33,419 bases of DNA from positions 1 to 33,419 of the forward strand of contig CAJJDN010000032.1 of the NCBI GenBank assembly GCA_905182985.1, in the 5' to 3' direction. A program made the translations under genes and the position numbers. The notes under the pieces were generated by a model. The model was not told where the DNA came from and made no database searches. It saw nothing but the letters and a program-made list of their open reading frames with translations. Positions 21,401 through 33,193 of the stretch are shown here, piece after piece. How positions within the stretch are numbered: position 1 is the first letter of the stretch; each line of letters begins with the position of its first letter. The stretch is from Paramecium sonneborni (taxonomy: Eukaryota; Ciliophora; Oligohymenophorea; Peniculida; Parameciidae).

Positions 21401-22976
21401 AATAAATGGGATTGCCACATGTATATAATGTTAGGAAACTCCATATGGATTTTTAAAAAGTAGAGATTCAAATGGAAATTGTATGGCTTGTCCAAATAAT
21501 TGTGAAGCATGTTTAGAAAGGACTGACAATGAAATTAAAAAAATAAATCCTTACTTCATTCCCAATCTAACAAACAAAAAATATACAAGAAAATGCTTTG
21601 AAAAATTCAATTTAGATTCTCCTTAGGATTAGTACTTTTATGATCAATTCTTAAAAACGATAACTGTTTGCTAAAAATATAATAAATGCTATCATTAAGT
21701 TATTTTTGTTCAAAACATTTATTGTTCTTAAGCTCATTTTAATAGCATTGCAAATAGTTTATCAGGAGAAACTTTAAATGCTTTTAAGATGAAAAATATT
21801 TACATATCTGACCTCTTTAAAATGGGCTATTTATCTACTGTTGAAACCTAAGAATTATTTTGGTATCTAAATGAGAAAGTAATAAGGAAAGTAGTTTTTG
21901 AATATACTCTAATTTAAAAATAGGGAGAGGTTTGTACCATTCCATCAAAGTCTAAACTCAATTAAAAAATTCAATAAAATGTTTTTGCTGTTTAAACTGT
22001 TGATCTAAAATTTATTGGACAGTTTTACCCAACTATTGTAATAATAAAGGATTCATTAACTTTAGGCAACTTTACAGCGATTACTTTTAAAAATATAAAA
22101 TTCGTTTTAAATAATAGTTTTCAAGTGAAAGATTTAATTTATTTCTAAACAAAATCTTTAGAAATACAAGATTGTATTTTAACTGCAATTAAAAATATAG
22201 ACATACTTGTAGCCTTATTTTAACTTGATAGTTCGTCTTTGAATATCATTAATTTAATAATAGAAAACTTAATATGTGATGGGGATATATTTAAATTGAG
22301 ATCATCTGTTTAGTTAAAAGTTCATAATTTAAATATAAACAATTCACATTTTTTAGGAGGTGCAATATTTCGTAACATAGGCAGCAAACTCTTCGACACT
22401 GTGAATATTCATATGAAATCTATAAATATCTCTAATACAACATTTGAAAGATCAGCTTTTATGGTAATAGGCGAAATGTCAACCACTTTCAATCCCAATG
22501 TATTGATTCAAGAAGTTATGTTAAATGCAGTTACAGTTAAATAAAGTTAATGGTTTAGAATTCTAGTGGCATCAGAGTTTAAACTTTAGGGTTTAATTAT
22601 CTTAGATAGTATTATTTAGTTAAACTCATAACTTTATTATTCCAAAACCTTTGAATTATAGGATACATATATAAACAATACAAATATTTCGAATAGTACT
22701 ATTTTTAGTATTGAAGTTGAAGAAGAGGAAACTTAACTTAATAATCTATCAATTATTAATTGCACAATTAAAAATGTTTATTAAATAATTTGTTTTTTTG
22801 TAAAACATTAGAATTATATTAATGCTCTGAAGTATTAAAAAGGTCAGAGTTTAAGTAAATATATTAGGTTTTTCAAAATAATTATTATTTTTATGTATTA
22901 ATCTTTTTTTATATATTCTTATCTATAGAATTGTAAATCATTTCTCTTATTCCCTTAAATGCTCTAAAACATCTGA
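18437..22976 (+). CDS. Giant surface protein, N-terminal half (lectin-like, Cys-rich, beta-helix)
   Basis: The frame is open from 18437 (after TGA 18434-18436) to TGA 22974-22976 with one 22-nt intron: 1505 residues at most. Residues about 55-455 look like LamG/concanavalin A-type lectin modules (YGLWIKYQPF, EGQWILFYFYF, RGHISDMQLITY). About 468-1027 is Cys-rich with repeated CxxC pairs (HYSCLTCDGPNSNNCLSCP, CKNGYF..CISCVKGCQTC), like furin/growth-factor-receptor repeats. From about 1107 a beta-helix-like region begins (LNNLSIINCTIKNV). The start is unresolved: ATG 18451 gives a signal-like MQINSLSLLIF but is one base out of frame; the first in-frame Met is at 18713. It should be secreted or surface-exposed. 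No membrane domain is present; the end dissolves into low-complexity sequence overlapping the RING gene, so it is truncated compared with expected large ciliate membrane proteins. See 25392-30498 for the likely other half. Confidence 0.8.
20140..20161 (+). other. Micro-intron (22 nt)
   Basis: GTATCA...TTATAG. Its removal joins TG|T into a Cys codon (YDYCLQC-PGYSS) in the Cys-rich region and keeps the frame open; reading through it meets TGA at AAATATGA. Confidence 0.85.
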
Positions 22977-23349
22977 CCGACAATTTGGACATTTCGTACT
23001 ACTTTAAAGCCAAATTTCAACACAAGATTTGTGATATATATGTTTGCAAGGTAGCTGTATAATTAGTTCATCTATTTATATAAAAATTTAGTACCTTTTT
23101 AGAATTAGTTACAGCATATACTACATAGTCTGTTTGATTTCCCCATTTTCATCTTCTTCAATTTTTATAAATATTACTTTGGTACTCCATGATCCTTTTA
23201 AAAAATCTTCTCAACATCATACTGCCACAGCTAAAGCTATAGTTCCTAAATTTGCAATATTTGTTATTATATACTTATATTTCCTATCTCAGTTAATTAG
23301 CGACTAATAATTAAAAGCTTTATTACCTTCATCCCATCTTCTTGATATA
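21826..23349. repeat. 1.5-kb direct duplication at a single-N gap, copy 1
   Basis: 1524 bp repeated at 23351-24874 without indels. I count eight substitutions, all in the first about 625 bp; five are silent in the surface-protein frame and three change a residue (Ala/Thr, Ala/Val, Phe/Leu). Copy 1 ends at the N and copy 2 begins right after it. Unmerged contig ends carrying two alleles are the likeliest cause; a true tandem duplication is possible but less so. Confidence 0.88.
22938..23349 (-). pseudogene. RING-H2 gene, truncated copy at the gap
   Basis: Same sequence as the 3' part of the gene at 24463-24962; the first about 88 bases (start codon side) are missing because the contig ends at the N. 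Its stop (22938-22940) lies inside the tail of the surface-protein frame, so the two convergent frames overlap by 39 bp. Probably an assembly duplicate and not a second gene. Confidence 0.8.
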
Positions 23350-23350
23350 N
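23350..23350. other. Single-N assembly gap
   Basis: One undetermined base exactly at the junction of the two 1524-bp copies. Confidence 0.95.
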
Positions 23351-24874
23351 GCTATTTATCTACTGTTGAAACCTAAGAATTATTTTGGTATCTAAATGAG
23401 AAAGTAATAAGGAAAGTAGTTTTTGAATATACTCTAATTTAAAAATAGGGAGAGGTTTGTACCATTCCATCAAAGTCTAAACTCAATTAAAAAATTCAAT
23501 AAAATGTTTTTACTGTTTAAACTGTTGATCTAAAATTTATTGGACAGTTTTACCCAACCATTGTAATAATAAAGGATTCATTAACTTTAGGCAACTTTAC
23601 AGTGATTACTTTTAAAAATATAAAATTGGTTTTAAATAATAGTTTTCAAGTGAAAGACTTAATATATTTCTAAACAAAATCCTTAGAAATACAAGATTGT
23701 ATTTTAACTGCAATTAAAAATATAGACATACTTGTAGCCTTATTTTAACTTGATAGTTCGTCTTTGAATATCATTAATTTAATAATAGAAAACTTAATAT
23801 GTGATGGGGATATATTTAAATTGAGATCATCTGTTTAGTTAAAAGTTCATAATTTAAATATAAACAATTCACATTTTTTAGGAGGTGCAATATTTCGTAA
23901 CATAGGCAGCAAACTCTTCGACACTGTGAATATTCATATGAAATCTATAAATATCTCTAATACAACATTCGAAAGATCAGCTTTTATGGTAATAGGCGAA
24001 ATGTCAACCACTTTCAATCCCAATGTATTGATTCAAGAAGTTATGTTAAATGCAGTTACAGTTAAATAAAGTTAATGGTTTAGAATTCTAGTGGCATCAG
24101 AGTTTAAACTTTAGGGTTTAATTATCTTAGATAGTATTATTTAGTTAAACTCATAACTTTATTATTCCAAAACCTTTGAATTATAGGATACATATATAAA
24201 CAATACAAATATTTCGAATAGTACTATTTTTAGTATTGAAGTTGAAGAAGAGGAAACTTAACTTAATAATCTATCAATTATTAATTGCACAATTAAAAAT
24301 GTTTATTAAATAATTTGTTTTTTTGTAAAACATTAGAATTATATTAATGCTCTGAAGTATTAAAAAGGTCAGAGTTTAAGTAAATATATTAGGTTTTTCA
24401 AAATAATTATTATTTTTATGTATTAATCTTTTTTTATATATTCTTATCTATAGAATTGTAAATCATTTCTCTTATTCCCTTAAATGCTCTAAAACATCTG
24501 ACCGACAATTTGGACATTTCGTACTACTTTAAAGCCAAATTTCAACACAAGATTTGTGATATATATGTTTGCAAGGTAGCTGTATAATTAGTTCATCTAT
24601 TTATATAAAAATTTAGTACCTTTTTAGAATTAGTTACAGCATATACTACATAGTCTGTTTGATTTCCCCATTTTCATCTTCTTCAATTTTTATAAATATT
24701 ACTTTGGTACTCCATGATCCTTTTAAAAAATCTTCTCAACATCATACTGCCACAGCTAAAGCTATAGTTCCTAAATTTGCAATATTTGTTATTATATACT
24801 TATATTTCCTATCTCAGTTAATTAGCGACTAATAATTAAAAGCTTTATTACCTTCATCCCATCTTCTTGATATA
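23351..24874. repeat. 1.5-kb direct duplication, copy 2
   Basis: Copy of 21826-23349. It contains a second partial copy of the beta-helix end of the surface-protein gene (frame to TGA 24499-24501, no start) and the 3' part of the RING gene, then continues into unique sequence at 24875. Confidence 0.88.
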
Positions 24875-24962
24875 GCTTCATCAATTCCAAATTATTCAGA
24901 TTATTATCCCTCTAAAATTAATTCATTTGTATACCACTTCTATCTTCTACTATTTAAATCAT
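24463..24962 (-). CDS. RING-H2 finger protein, probable E3 ubiquitin ligase
   Basis: ATG at 24960-24962 is the first Met after an in-frame TGA. With one 23-nt intron removed, 477 nt give 158 residues and a TGA stop at 24463-24465. The C-terminal 60 residues form a complete RING-H2: CSICCNQF, then KDELIIQLPCKHIYHKSC, VEIWLQSSTKCPNCRSD (C-x2-C...C-x-H-x2-H-x2-C...C-x2-C). The segment before it, KDHGVPKQYLQKL, resembles the G-x-P-K-x-x-x-x-x-L motif ahead of the RING in RNF115/126-type ligases. The N-terminal 80 residues are Gln-rich and unrecognised; no membrane segment is evident in this frame. It should pass ubiquitin from an E2 to unknown substrates. It lies between the two surface-protein halves on the opposite strand. 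Confidence 0.8.
24597..24619 (-). other. Micro-intron (23 nt) inside the RING domain
   Basis: GTACTA...AAATAG between NQFQK and DELIIQ. Splicing restores the conserved RING spacing; without it the second half of the RING is out of frame. Confidence 0.85.
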
Positions 24963-25391
24963 TGTATATTTATTTGTTCCTTTATTTTAATAGTTTTTTT
25001 CTGTTATTATAATTAATAATCAATAAAATGTCAAAATAATATAATTATAAATAAAATAACTAAACAAAAAGTAGCTATTTCCATGGTCTAATCATATACG
25101 AATGTTTATTTTAGGAAATGTTGGAAAAAATTTAAATTTGCTCTTCTTTTCTTATTAAATTAAAGTCTTTTTTATTAATTTTTAAATCTTATTCTTTAAG
25201 AATAATTAATTCATGTATTAAAATTATTTAAAAATTAAATAGTTATTTTTTTGATCAATTCGATTTTCAAATAAAATTGTTTTATATATATTATTGCAAT
25301 TTCATTAGTTTGTTTAATGGAATTGGGAAAAAAAGTTATTAAAGAAATATAAAAATTATTTAAATGAATAAAAAGTGAATAATACATTTGA
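24963..25391. other. Spacer between the RING gene and the C-terminal surface-protein gene
   Basis: AT-rich. An ATG at 25083 opens a 94-codon frame (with KFKFALLFLLNQSLF, signal-like) in the same frame as the downstream gene, but TGAs at 25365-25367 and 25389-25391 separate them and no 20-34 nt intron removes both. It might be the remnant of a 5' exon or chance. Confidence 0.4.
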
Positions 25392-28300
25392 TTTTTATAT
25401 TTCTTAATTAAAATAGTTCTAAAGAATTTGAAAATTATTGATCTCAGGGTTTGGTCTGATAAAATTTAATTTGAATCAATACATAATGATGATTCAATAT
25501 TTAATTAATTCATTACAATAAACTATAAATTTGGAAAAATAAGCCAAATTAAATTAATATTATCTTTTCTCAATAATGTAGGTGCTAATCAAACAAAAAT
25601 TATTATTGCTATGAATGTTAGTACTGTAAAACTACTAGCATCATAAGAAGCATAAATAATAAATTACTATCTTAGAGTAATTATAAACATAANTAATAAT
25701 TAGTAAGCTATCATAATTTTAACTTAAAAAGGAAAGATCAGAACTCTAAATGTTTCAATAAAGTAATTTACATTATCAACATGTATGCTTACAGTAAAAA
25801 TTGAGAGCAATATTATTTTTTATCAAAACTCTATTATCTATATAGAATGCTAAACTTGTATATTGGAGGATGTAGAAATTCAAAGAGGGCATGGTTTACC
25901 AGAAATAACAATTTTAAACTCTTAGATTCTAATATTAAATAGGATCAAATTTACTTAATCTATTTTATTTCACTCCAAAACACTTCATTAATCAGTTAAT
26001 TGTATGCTCAATTAAGCTTATGAAAACATGTATTTTTATTTATACATAGGATAATATCAGAATATTTCAATCAATAATTTAGAGTTGTCCGATTCTATTA
26101 CTTATAATAATCCTTTTATAATTATTAAATCTTATGATTTGGTAGATAAAATACAAAATGAATATATAAACATCCTGAATAGTAAATTTGAATCAAACAT
26201 GTTAATTATAACCTAAAAAAATACTGTTTCTTCGATTATATCATTATTTTCTGAATAAAATTGCAAAATAAATATAGAAAGCGTAGTATTTAATAACAAT
26301 CATTTAAATAAATACATTTAAGATTTAACAAGATAATCAGCATCCACCTTATTACTTCAATTATAATAGGGCGATGTTTAAATATCTAATACAGTTTTCA
26401 GATAAAATCTTGTTACAAATTCAACTGATTCAATATTATATATTAGATCAATGGTTGTTTACTTTCAGAAAAATCAGTTTTTAAACAACAATATTTTGTA
26501 AATTTCTATTTTAGTTAAGAATCTATTATTATTTTAAGATTAAGATCATTATGATGGAATTAGTCTGATGTAAACATTTCCAATTAAATCAGAAGGTGGA
26601 AATGGTTTGATAATTGCAAATATAATCTCAATAGATGAGACATCAGTCAATAATTCCTATTCGTAGTATGGAGGTGGGTTCTACATAGTAGCTTAAGATA
26701 CAGGTACTATCCATATTTAAAACTCAATCTTTTAAAATACTTTAACTAGTTTATCTAGTGATTCATTTTCAACAGGAGGTTGCCTCTACATAGATGCTTA
26801 ATTATCAGAGTTACATCTTAAAATAGATTCAACTACTATTGAAAACTCATTTAGTAGAATTTAAGGAGGTGGCATTTATATTGTACCTTCATAACAATTA
26901 AACTATGTTAATCTATAAAATTTAACCATAATAAATTGCTTTTCCATCTAAATTGGTTTCTTTTCATACTTACTATCAAGTCTTTAGAGTATAAATTCCA
27001 AAGTTTTATTTAGTGGAACATAATTTAGAGTGACATAAGCTGGTTTCATGAAATTTTTGTCTCTTTTAGAATCGCCTACTAATGATGATATAGATTTTAT
27101 TAGAAATAATAATCCTTAGATTAAAATCAAATTTGGTTCAGTATCAATCAAAAATTGCAGTTTTATTTCAACCCATATTAAATTTTTGATTGATATTGAA
27201 TTTGCAACCAATATTTTGATGAAAGATATTTTCATTCTGAATTCTACATTTTTATCTTCTCCTTTGATTAGATTAAGTTTAAGAAAATGTAAAAATTTAT
27301 AAATATTACTTAGAGTTTACTGGAAATATTTTGTTAATAAATATTAATGCAAAAAATGTGCAATAGCATACTAATTTTTCGGATTTGCAGTAGTGTTAAA
27401 TTTCAACATATCCAACACTTTAATCTTTAATATGTTCGAGTGGAATCCCATAGGAAAATCCTATCATAGATGATTATGATACATCTCTTTAATAGGAGTA
27501 ATTATTAATTTGTAATTAAAATGAAGTTTATTAATATGAAAATTATAGTTTTAGTTTGTTTGAAATAGATAACTTGAATTTAAATCATAGTTTTGAAGTT
27601 TAAGGATTAAATCTTGAATCAATTATATGTGGATCTTGTGAATATGGCATCTTCAGAATTAAAGGTATAGTTTAATCATAAATTGAAAATATCCTTTTTA
27701 ATAACATTAACATATTTAATTGTTAATGTGGATAAACAGGGTGCCTTTCATTAATACAATCAGAAGATGAATCTTTTTTAAGAAGCGATTTACTATAAAC
27801 TGATAGGAGAATCCTTCAGAAACAAAATTACACAAAATTAATATTAAAGTTAGAACATTAAGCTAGGATAGTTAATAGTAATTTTTTTAATAACAATGCT
27901 ATATATGGAGGATCAGTTTTAATTGTTTCAACAAATACAATAATTCATAATTGTCGATTTTGGAATAATAAAGCTGAAATAGGAGGGGCAATTTATTATT
28001 CAAATGAAATGTAAATGATCATATTTGATAGTCAAATAATTGAAAATTAGGCTAAAATTGCTGGTGGATTGTATTTGAATAAATAGTAACTTTAGACAAC
28101 ATTTCTCTTAGAAGTATTTTTATCTAATAATAATTCAACTTTTTTTGGATCAGATGTTTCTGAAAATCCAAGATCTTTGACAATATCTATAGATGGAGGA
28201 TAGACCTTGTTAACAAAAGTTAAAGTCGAATAAAGTTCAACTATGATTATCGAGAAAATAGTAATTCCTCCCTCTAAGTTATTAGGATAATCTGAAAGAG

Positions 28301-30498
28301 TAAAATATTTAACATTTCCTTCTGGCAGATAAATATTTTCTTATGAATTTTTTGATTTATCTCAATCGGAGTATATTCCTTATAATCTAACATTTCGAAT
28401 AATCGCTCTTAATAAATACAACACTCAAGAGAAAAGATTAGCTGGAAGTACTTGCACTTTGACTCCTACAATTATTAACATTACTAATGAAGAAACAATG
28501 CAAGGATTACTTGGAACTTTATCCTACAATAAAGTGTAATTTAATGATAGTACTGGTGATTACAATCTAGATGATTTAATCATATACTTCAATCCGAAAT
28601 ATGATGATGATATTGTCTTAAGATTAGATATACAATGTAATATTATTTAAATTCCATAATATGAAGTTACTCCTCCTTATTTAATTAAGAATTATATAAC
28701 CAATTATAACTTATTAGTAGATATCAAAACTTTCTAATGTTAATTAGGAGAATTTTTTAATGCAACTTCTGGAAGCTGTACATTATGCGACATAATTTAA
28801 GGGCAATACTAAGTATAATCGTACGCTTAGAGTTGCAGTTATAAAGATGACCTAAAAGTTAAATCTATAAAATCTTCTATGATTGAATTAAGAAAAAGTT
28901 ATTGGAGGGCATATTACTATAGTACAACTTTAGAATATTGTTATCACTAACCTGAAAATTGTAATGGAGGATGGTCACCAGGAGATTAATCTTGCACAGT
29001 TGGACATATAGGTGCTTTATGTGAGTAATGTGATTTATATAATATTCGAGGAGATGGATCATACTATGTAAGTTCTACATATTCGTGTGGCACCTGCTAA
29101 TAAATTTTTATAAATGTATTAACTATAGTTTCCATTAGCATTTGGACTCTTATTTCAATTTTTATGTCTGTAAGCAGCACTGTTCAGATGATTGAAGAAT
29201 ATATTATTGGAATTAGATTAAAAGCACTTGGAATTGCTGTTGTAATAAATTAAGTTTCTACTGCTATACTAATTAAGATATTCACAAACTATCTATAAAT
29301 CATTTCAACCATTAGTACATTCTAACTGTAAGTACCTTCAGAACTTGTATCAGTAGTTAATAGTGTTGGAAATCCAATTGAATCAATGGCATATTCTCTG
29401 GATTGCTTTTTAATAAACGTTTCAGATATTCCAATCATTTACTTTAGAATTATCTGGAGTCTAATTATGGCATTTTTATATATAACAGTGTTTTTCATTT
29501 TAGGTGGAATAGCAATAATATTTAACTTCAAATAATATAAGTTTTCATATATTCCTACAGCTCTTATTTATGTTTTTATCTTTTTACAACCAAATTTAAT
29601 AGGTAGTTTAATCTCTTAAATATCCTATAGAGTGATTTCAGATGAATATTGGATTCAAGGTAATGTTGCCTATCGTTATGATACAGATCTTCATGTTAAA
29701 TGGTTATTAGGTTTTTGTATTCCCTTATAGTTATTCTTTGGAGCCATAATCCCTGCATACTTGTGGTATATATTAAGAAAAAATTAACATCGTTTAGATC
29801 GTATTTAAGTGAGATAAATTTGGGGCTACCTTTATAATGAATATAAATTACATGCTTATTATTGGGAAACAGTTAAAATCTTTTAAAAAGAATTAATCAT
29901 AATTGTATTAGCTTATTATGATGATTATATTGCAATTAAAGCATCCCTTGTATTTTTAGTGCTATTTGGATATAGTTTTCTTTTTACTGCTCAAAAACCT
30001 TATATGTCTGGCGATCTTAATTACTTAGACTCAAAATTGACTGTTGCCTGTGCAGTTTCATTCATATTAGGCAGCTCAATTTACACAGCATAATAATCAA
30101 ATTTATAAGAAATTGTTTGGCCATTCTATATAATTATTGGAATTTTAAATGCCTTGTCCATTGCATAAATGCTTATTAAAATATTATTTGCCTATTTTGT
30201 TAAATTAAGCGATAAAATTGATTTAGTTAAAGATTTTATTAAAAGACATTTCCCTAATTTCGTCAATAAGCATCCATTTATAACTAAATTATTAGAAAGT
30301 AGAAAATAAAAATAAGAGAGAATTAGAAATAGATTTAGAAAATTAAGAACTTATTTAATAAAATAAGCTAAAAAGAGATTAGGATTAAAAAAGGAATAAA
30401 TAACCATAATTTCTAACTTAATTAATTCAGAACATCCAGGATTAAACAATACTTCTTTCTCCTTTAGAAAAATCGAAATTCCGTTTTTATAAATCTGA
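25392..30498 (+). CDS. Giant surface membrane protein, C-terminal half (beta-helix, EGF-like, polytopic membrane domain)
   Basis: The frame is open from 25392 to TGA 30496-30498 with one 25-nt intron: 1694 codons. Coding-like sequence (LKNLKIIDLRVWSDKIQF) begins before any ATG; the first Met is at 25611, so the 5' end is missing. Residues to about 915 form a beta-helix region with Gly-Gly turns as in Pmp-type repeats (YGGGFYIVAQ, GGGIYIVPS, FWNNKAEIGGAIYY, AGGLYLN). About 1105-1228 is Cys-rich, with NCNGGWSPGD and GHIGALCEQCDLY, EGF-like. From about 1229 to 1592 there are about eight hydrophobic segments (IFINVLTIVSISIWTLISIF; WLLGFCIPLQLFFGAIIPAY; VWPFYIIIGILNALSIAQML), then a basic cytoplasmic tail (RKQKQERIRNRFRKLRTYL). 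This layout is familiar from large ciliate surface proteins; function is likely surface adhesion or sensing but unproven. N at 25693 leaves one residue unknown. Confidence 0.82.
25693..25693. other. Single undetermined base
   Basis: One N inside the surface-protein frame (codon ANT). The frame is open on both sides, so it is a base-call ambiguity and not a gap of unknown length. Confidence 0.9.
27289..27313 (+). other. Micro-intron (25 nt)
   Basis: GTAAAA...ACTTAG, the modal Paramecium intron length. Splicing joins RKC/S-FTGNILLININ; without it the frame ends at TGA near 27466. Confidence 0.88.
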
Positions 30499-32848
30499 GT
30501 TATTTAAACATATAATTATTAATATTTAAAGGATGTTTGTATTATCTATATTCAAATGAAAATTCTTTGAGAAGAGTAAATAAATGTAATTTCATGTATT
30601 GATGATAATTTGGTTTTCAATTGAGTTTGACTAAACAAAAAAAATCGTATTTGTAAGAGAGTGGTGCGTTTTTTTTTAAAAGAATACACAATTTATGTTG
30701 CTAAGTGTCTAGAATGATGTGAAAAATAACCTTGGAAAAATTACTATGTTCTTAAAAAACTTCCTTAAAATCTCAAGATTTAGATATTAAATTAATTAGA
30801 GACATTAAAACTTAATCCAAGAGATTTCCACTAAAATTTTCGAAATTAATGTTCTACATAGATCTACTTAAACATGATGAAACGCAGAAATACTCTTAAA
30901 TTAAGGGGTAATTTATTAAATTTTAATAAACAACCTCATAATCTTCAAGGAATAACTTGATTTATTCTAACAATATATCTTGATTTTAATGGGAAATCAT
31001 ATTCCATTTTTCAAGACAACATTTTAATAACAATTCTGTTGATAATTAATTTTTAGAAGATTTAATAGATATCAAAGCTAAAGTCTAGCATCTATCTGAT
31101 GTTATTGAAAAATATACTACTAATTAAGTAGAATCAATAACAGACATAGGATATTAAAGATATAATTATCATACTTAATGATAAATTTTGTATTAAGTAT
31201 AAAAGTTAATCATATTTCAATATATATAAATTATCAGAATTTTTTTTAATATTATTTAAATATTTCTCTTTCCTAATTTATTTTAAATATTAAAATAGAT
31301 TAAAAATAATGAAAATTAAAATAATTCTTCAAAATATCATTGTTAAAAGCTTTAATTATATTAAATCTATTCATTAATCGATTAGAAGAATAATCAACTT
31401 TTTCTCATAATTTCTATTTAGGTAATACAAAAACAATCACTAACCTTATCATAATTTTTTACCGCTTTATCATCCTATAATTTATATCTTAATTAATTCA
31501 GTATATAGATTGTTCAGATATTTCCAACTAGATTCTTCTCTTGATGGCTTTAACATATTTAAAATTTACTTCCACTAAAGCAGATTTGAGAATTCTTAAA
31601 AGCATTTAGAAATTATAAATATTAAATCTGCCAAAATTAAATTATATAAAACAAAAAAAAATTAAAAATTAATACTTAATCAGTACTAAATATTGATAAT
31701 AATATCATAATTAACTTTAACAAAGAATCATGATAAACATATAATTAATTTTTAGTCTTTAAATTAAGCTATATCATAAACATTATCATTATGGTTTTGT
31801 AATTTTGCAAAAAGTAGAATTGTTCTATCTGAATCAAATCATATCAAAAAATGATCTACGGCTACCATTTGCTTTAACAGATAATACAAAAATCTAATTT
31901 AGACATTAGAATGAATTAAGTAATGGGAACCAAGTATAAAAAAAAGGATTGACATTGTGTTGGTGATCAAACAATGAGAAATTTAGCTTAAATAAATGTG
32001 ATTGAAAAAATTTACTTTAAAAAGTGGAAAAGGCAAAATTTTTGAGGGTCAATTAATTAATTGAAGAGTATCAGTAAAACTAAACTAATATGTTTTTATT
32101 TATTTTCTTTAAAATATAATCATAAACCTCCATAATTATTTAATTTAAAAATATTAATTATCAAATATTAATGAAATACATTGCATTAAGAATTATTTTA
32201 GAATTTACAACTCTATTTTCTCCTTTACAAATTAAAATTATTGGACAAAGAAATAAATTACTAGGATAAATTAATTAAATATTTTTAATTCACTGATTAT
32301 CAAAGTAAATCAATGAAAGCATTTATGTATTCTTCTTATTATTATAAAAAGTTGAAGCCCAAAGTAGCATTTAGCCATAAATTTTTGAATTTAAAATTTA
32401 TACCAAGTTAATCATTTGTAAATATAGAAGTTAATCATTTGTCATATAAATTTCATAAAAGATATCATGAGAATGAATCAATCTAAGAATTTCTCTTAAA
32501 AGCAAATTGAAGGCATTCTCCAGTATGAATGGAGTTGGTAAAAACTCATCAAGATAAAAACAGAATTGTATTTTTAAAATTGTCCTTTAGGATGCAAAAA
32601 TAATCAACTTGATATTTAATTTTGAAACATGAATTAAATAAATAATAAAAATTATAGGCAAATATTTTATATAAAAAAATTCAATAGGATTATTAATTAT
32701 GTATTCATATATTAATGAATTTAAAATGATTTGATTTTAATTAAAATATATTTAATTTAAAGGCTAAGGCCTCTAAATTGATCAATAAGTATTATATTAT
32801 ATTTATCTAAGCAAGCAATTAAATGTTATGATAAAGCATTGATTATCA
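30499..32848. other. AT-rich region without a supportable gene
   Basis: About 2.35 kb. A plus-strand frame of about 116 codons ending near 31850 (with YRLFRYFQLDSSLDGFNIFK) and its complement both look weakly coding, so neither is convincing. A short less AT-rich patch at about 31850-31985 also yields only short frames. No RNA gene or repeat noticed. Confidence 0.45.
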
Positions 32849-33193
32849 ATGGATTAAAAAGAATGTAATATCAAAGGTGTTTCTAAAAATGAAATGTTAA
32901 TATAGGAGTCTAATAACTAGAAAAAATTTCTTAAGATATTGTTTAAATCTTATGAGCTGCTTTTTTAAGTACCTGAAGTGTATAATTTGAGAAACTCTTC
33001 AATTGTAGATTTAAGTATCATATATTTAATATTAATAGTTGAATCTATAAATTGAAAGGATCATCCTGAAGGATTTTATTTATACTAAAATACTACAGAT
33101 TGAGACCTTTTCTTTATTGGTTCATTTTCACCAAGGCCAATATTACAGAAAGAGTATTCTAGAAGAATTGAAACTCAATATTGGTCTTTTTGA
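32849..33193 (+). pseudogene. Decayed coding segment, unknown
   Basis: ATG 32849 follows an in-frame TGA and opens a 68-residue frame (MDQKECNIKGVSKNEMLIQE; SYELLFQVPEVYNLRNSSIV) to TGA 33053-33055. The same frame continues as protein-like text: KDHPEGFYLYQNTTD, TGA, DLFFIGSFSPRPILQKEYSR, RIETQYWSF, TGA 33191-33193. Each TGA sits where Trp would read naturally. In the overlapping next frame, LVHFHQGQYYRKSILEELKL and NIGLFDKHKSEKGLIFNVLV also look coding, so a frameshift may lie between. The family is not recognised. Confidence 0.35.

Noticed and set aside
24463..24962. A second protein-like frame across the RING gene (SRRWDEGNKAFNYQSLIN, TGA, DRKYKYIITNIANLGTIALA)
   Set aside because: It has three TGAs and cannot be joined to the RING by a plausible intron; the other frame is uninterrupted and includes the GVPK motif and all RING cysteines. 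It is noted because it reads surprisingly well.
25083..25367. ATG 25083 as the true start of the C-terminal surface-protein gene
   Set aside because: Two in-frame TGAs (25365 and 25389) separate it from the gene, and no intron of normal size removes both.
28877..29062. Minus-strand frame opposite the EGF-like region
   Set aside because: The plus frame carries the conserved Cys motif and leads into the membrane domain.
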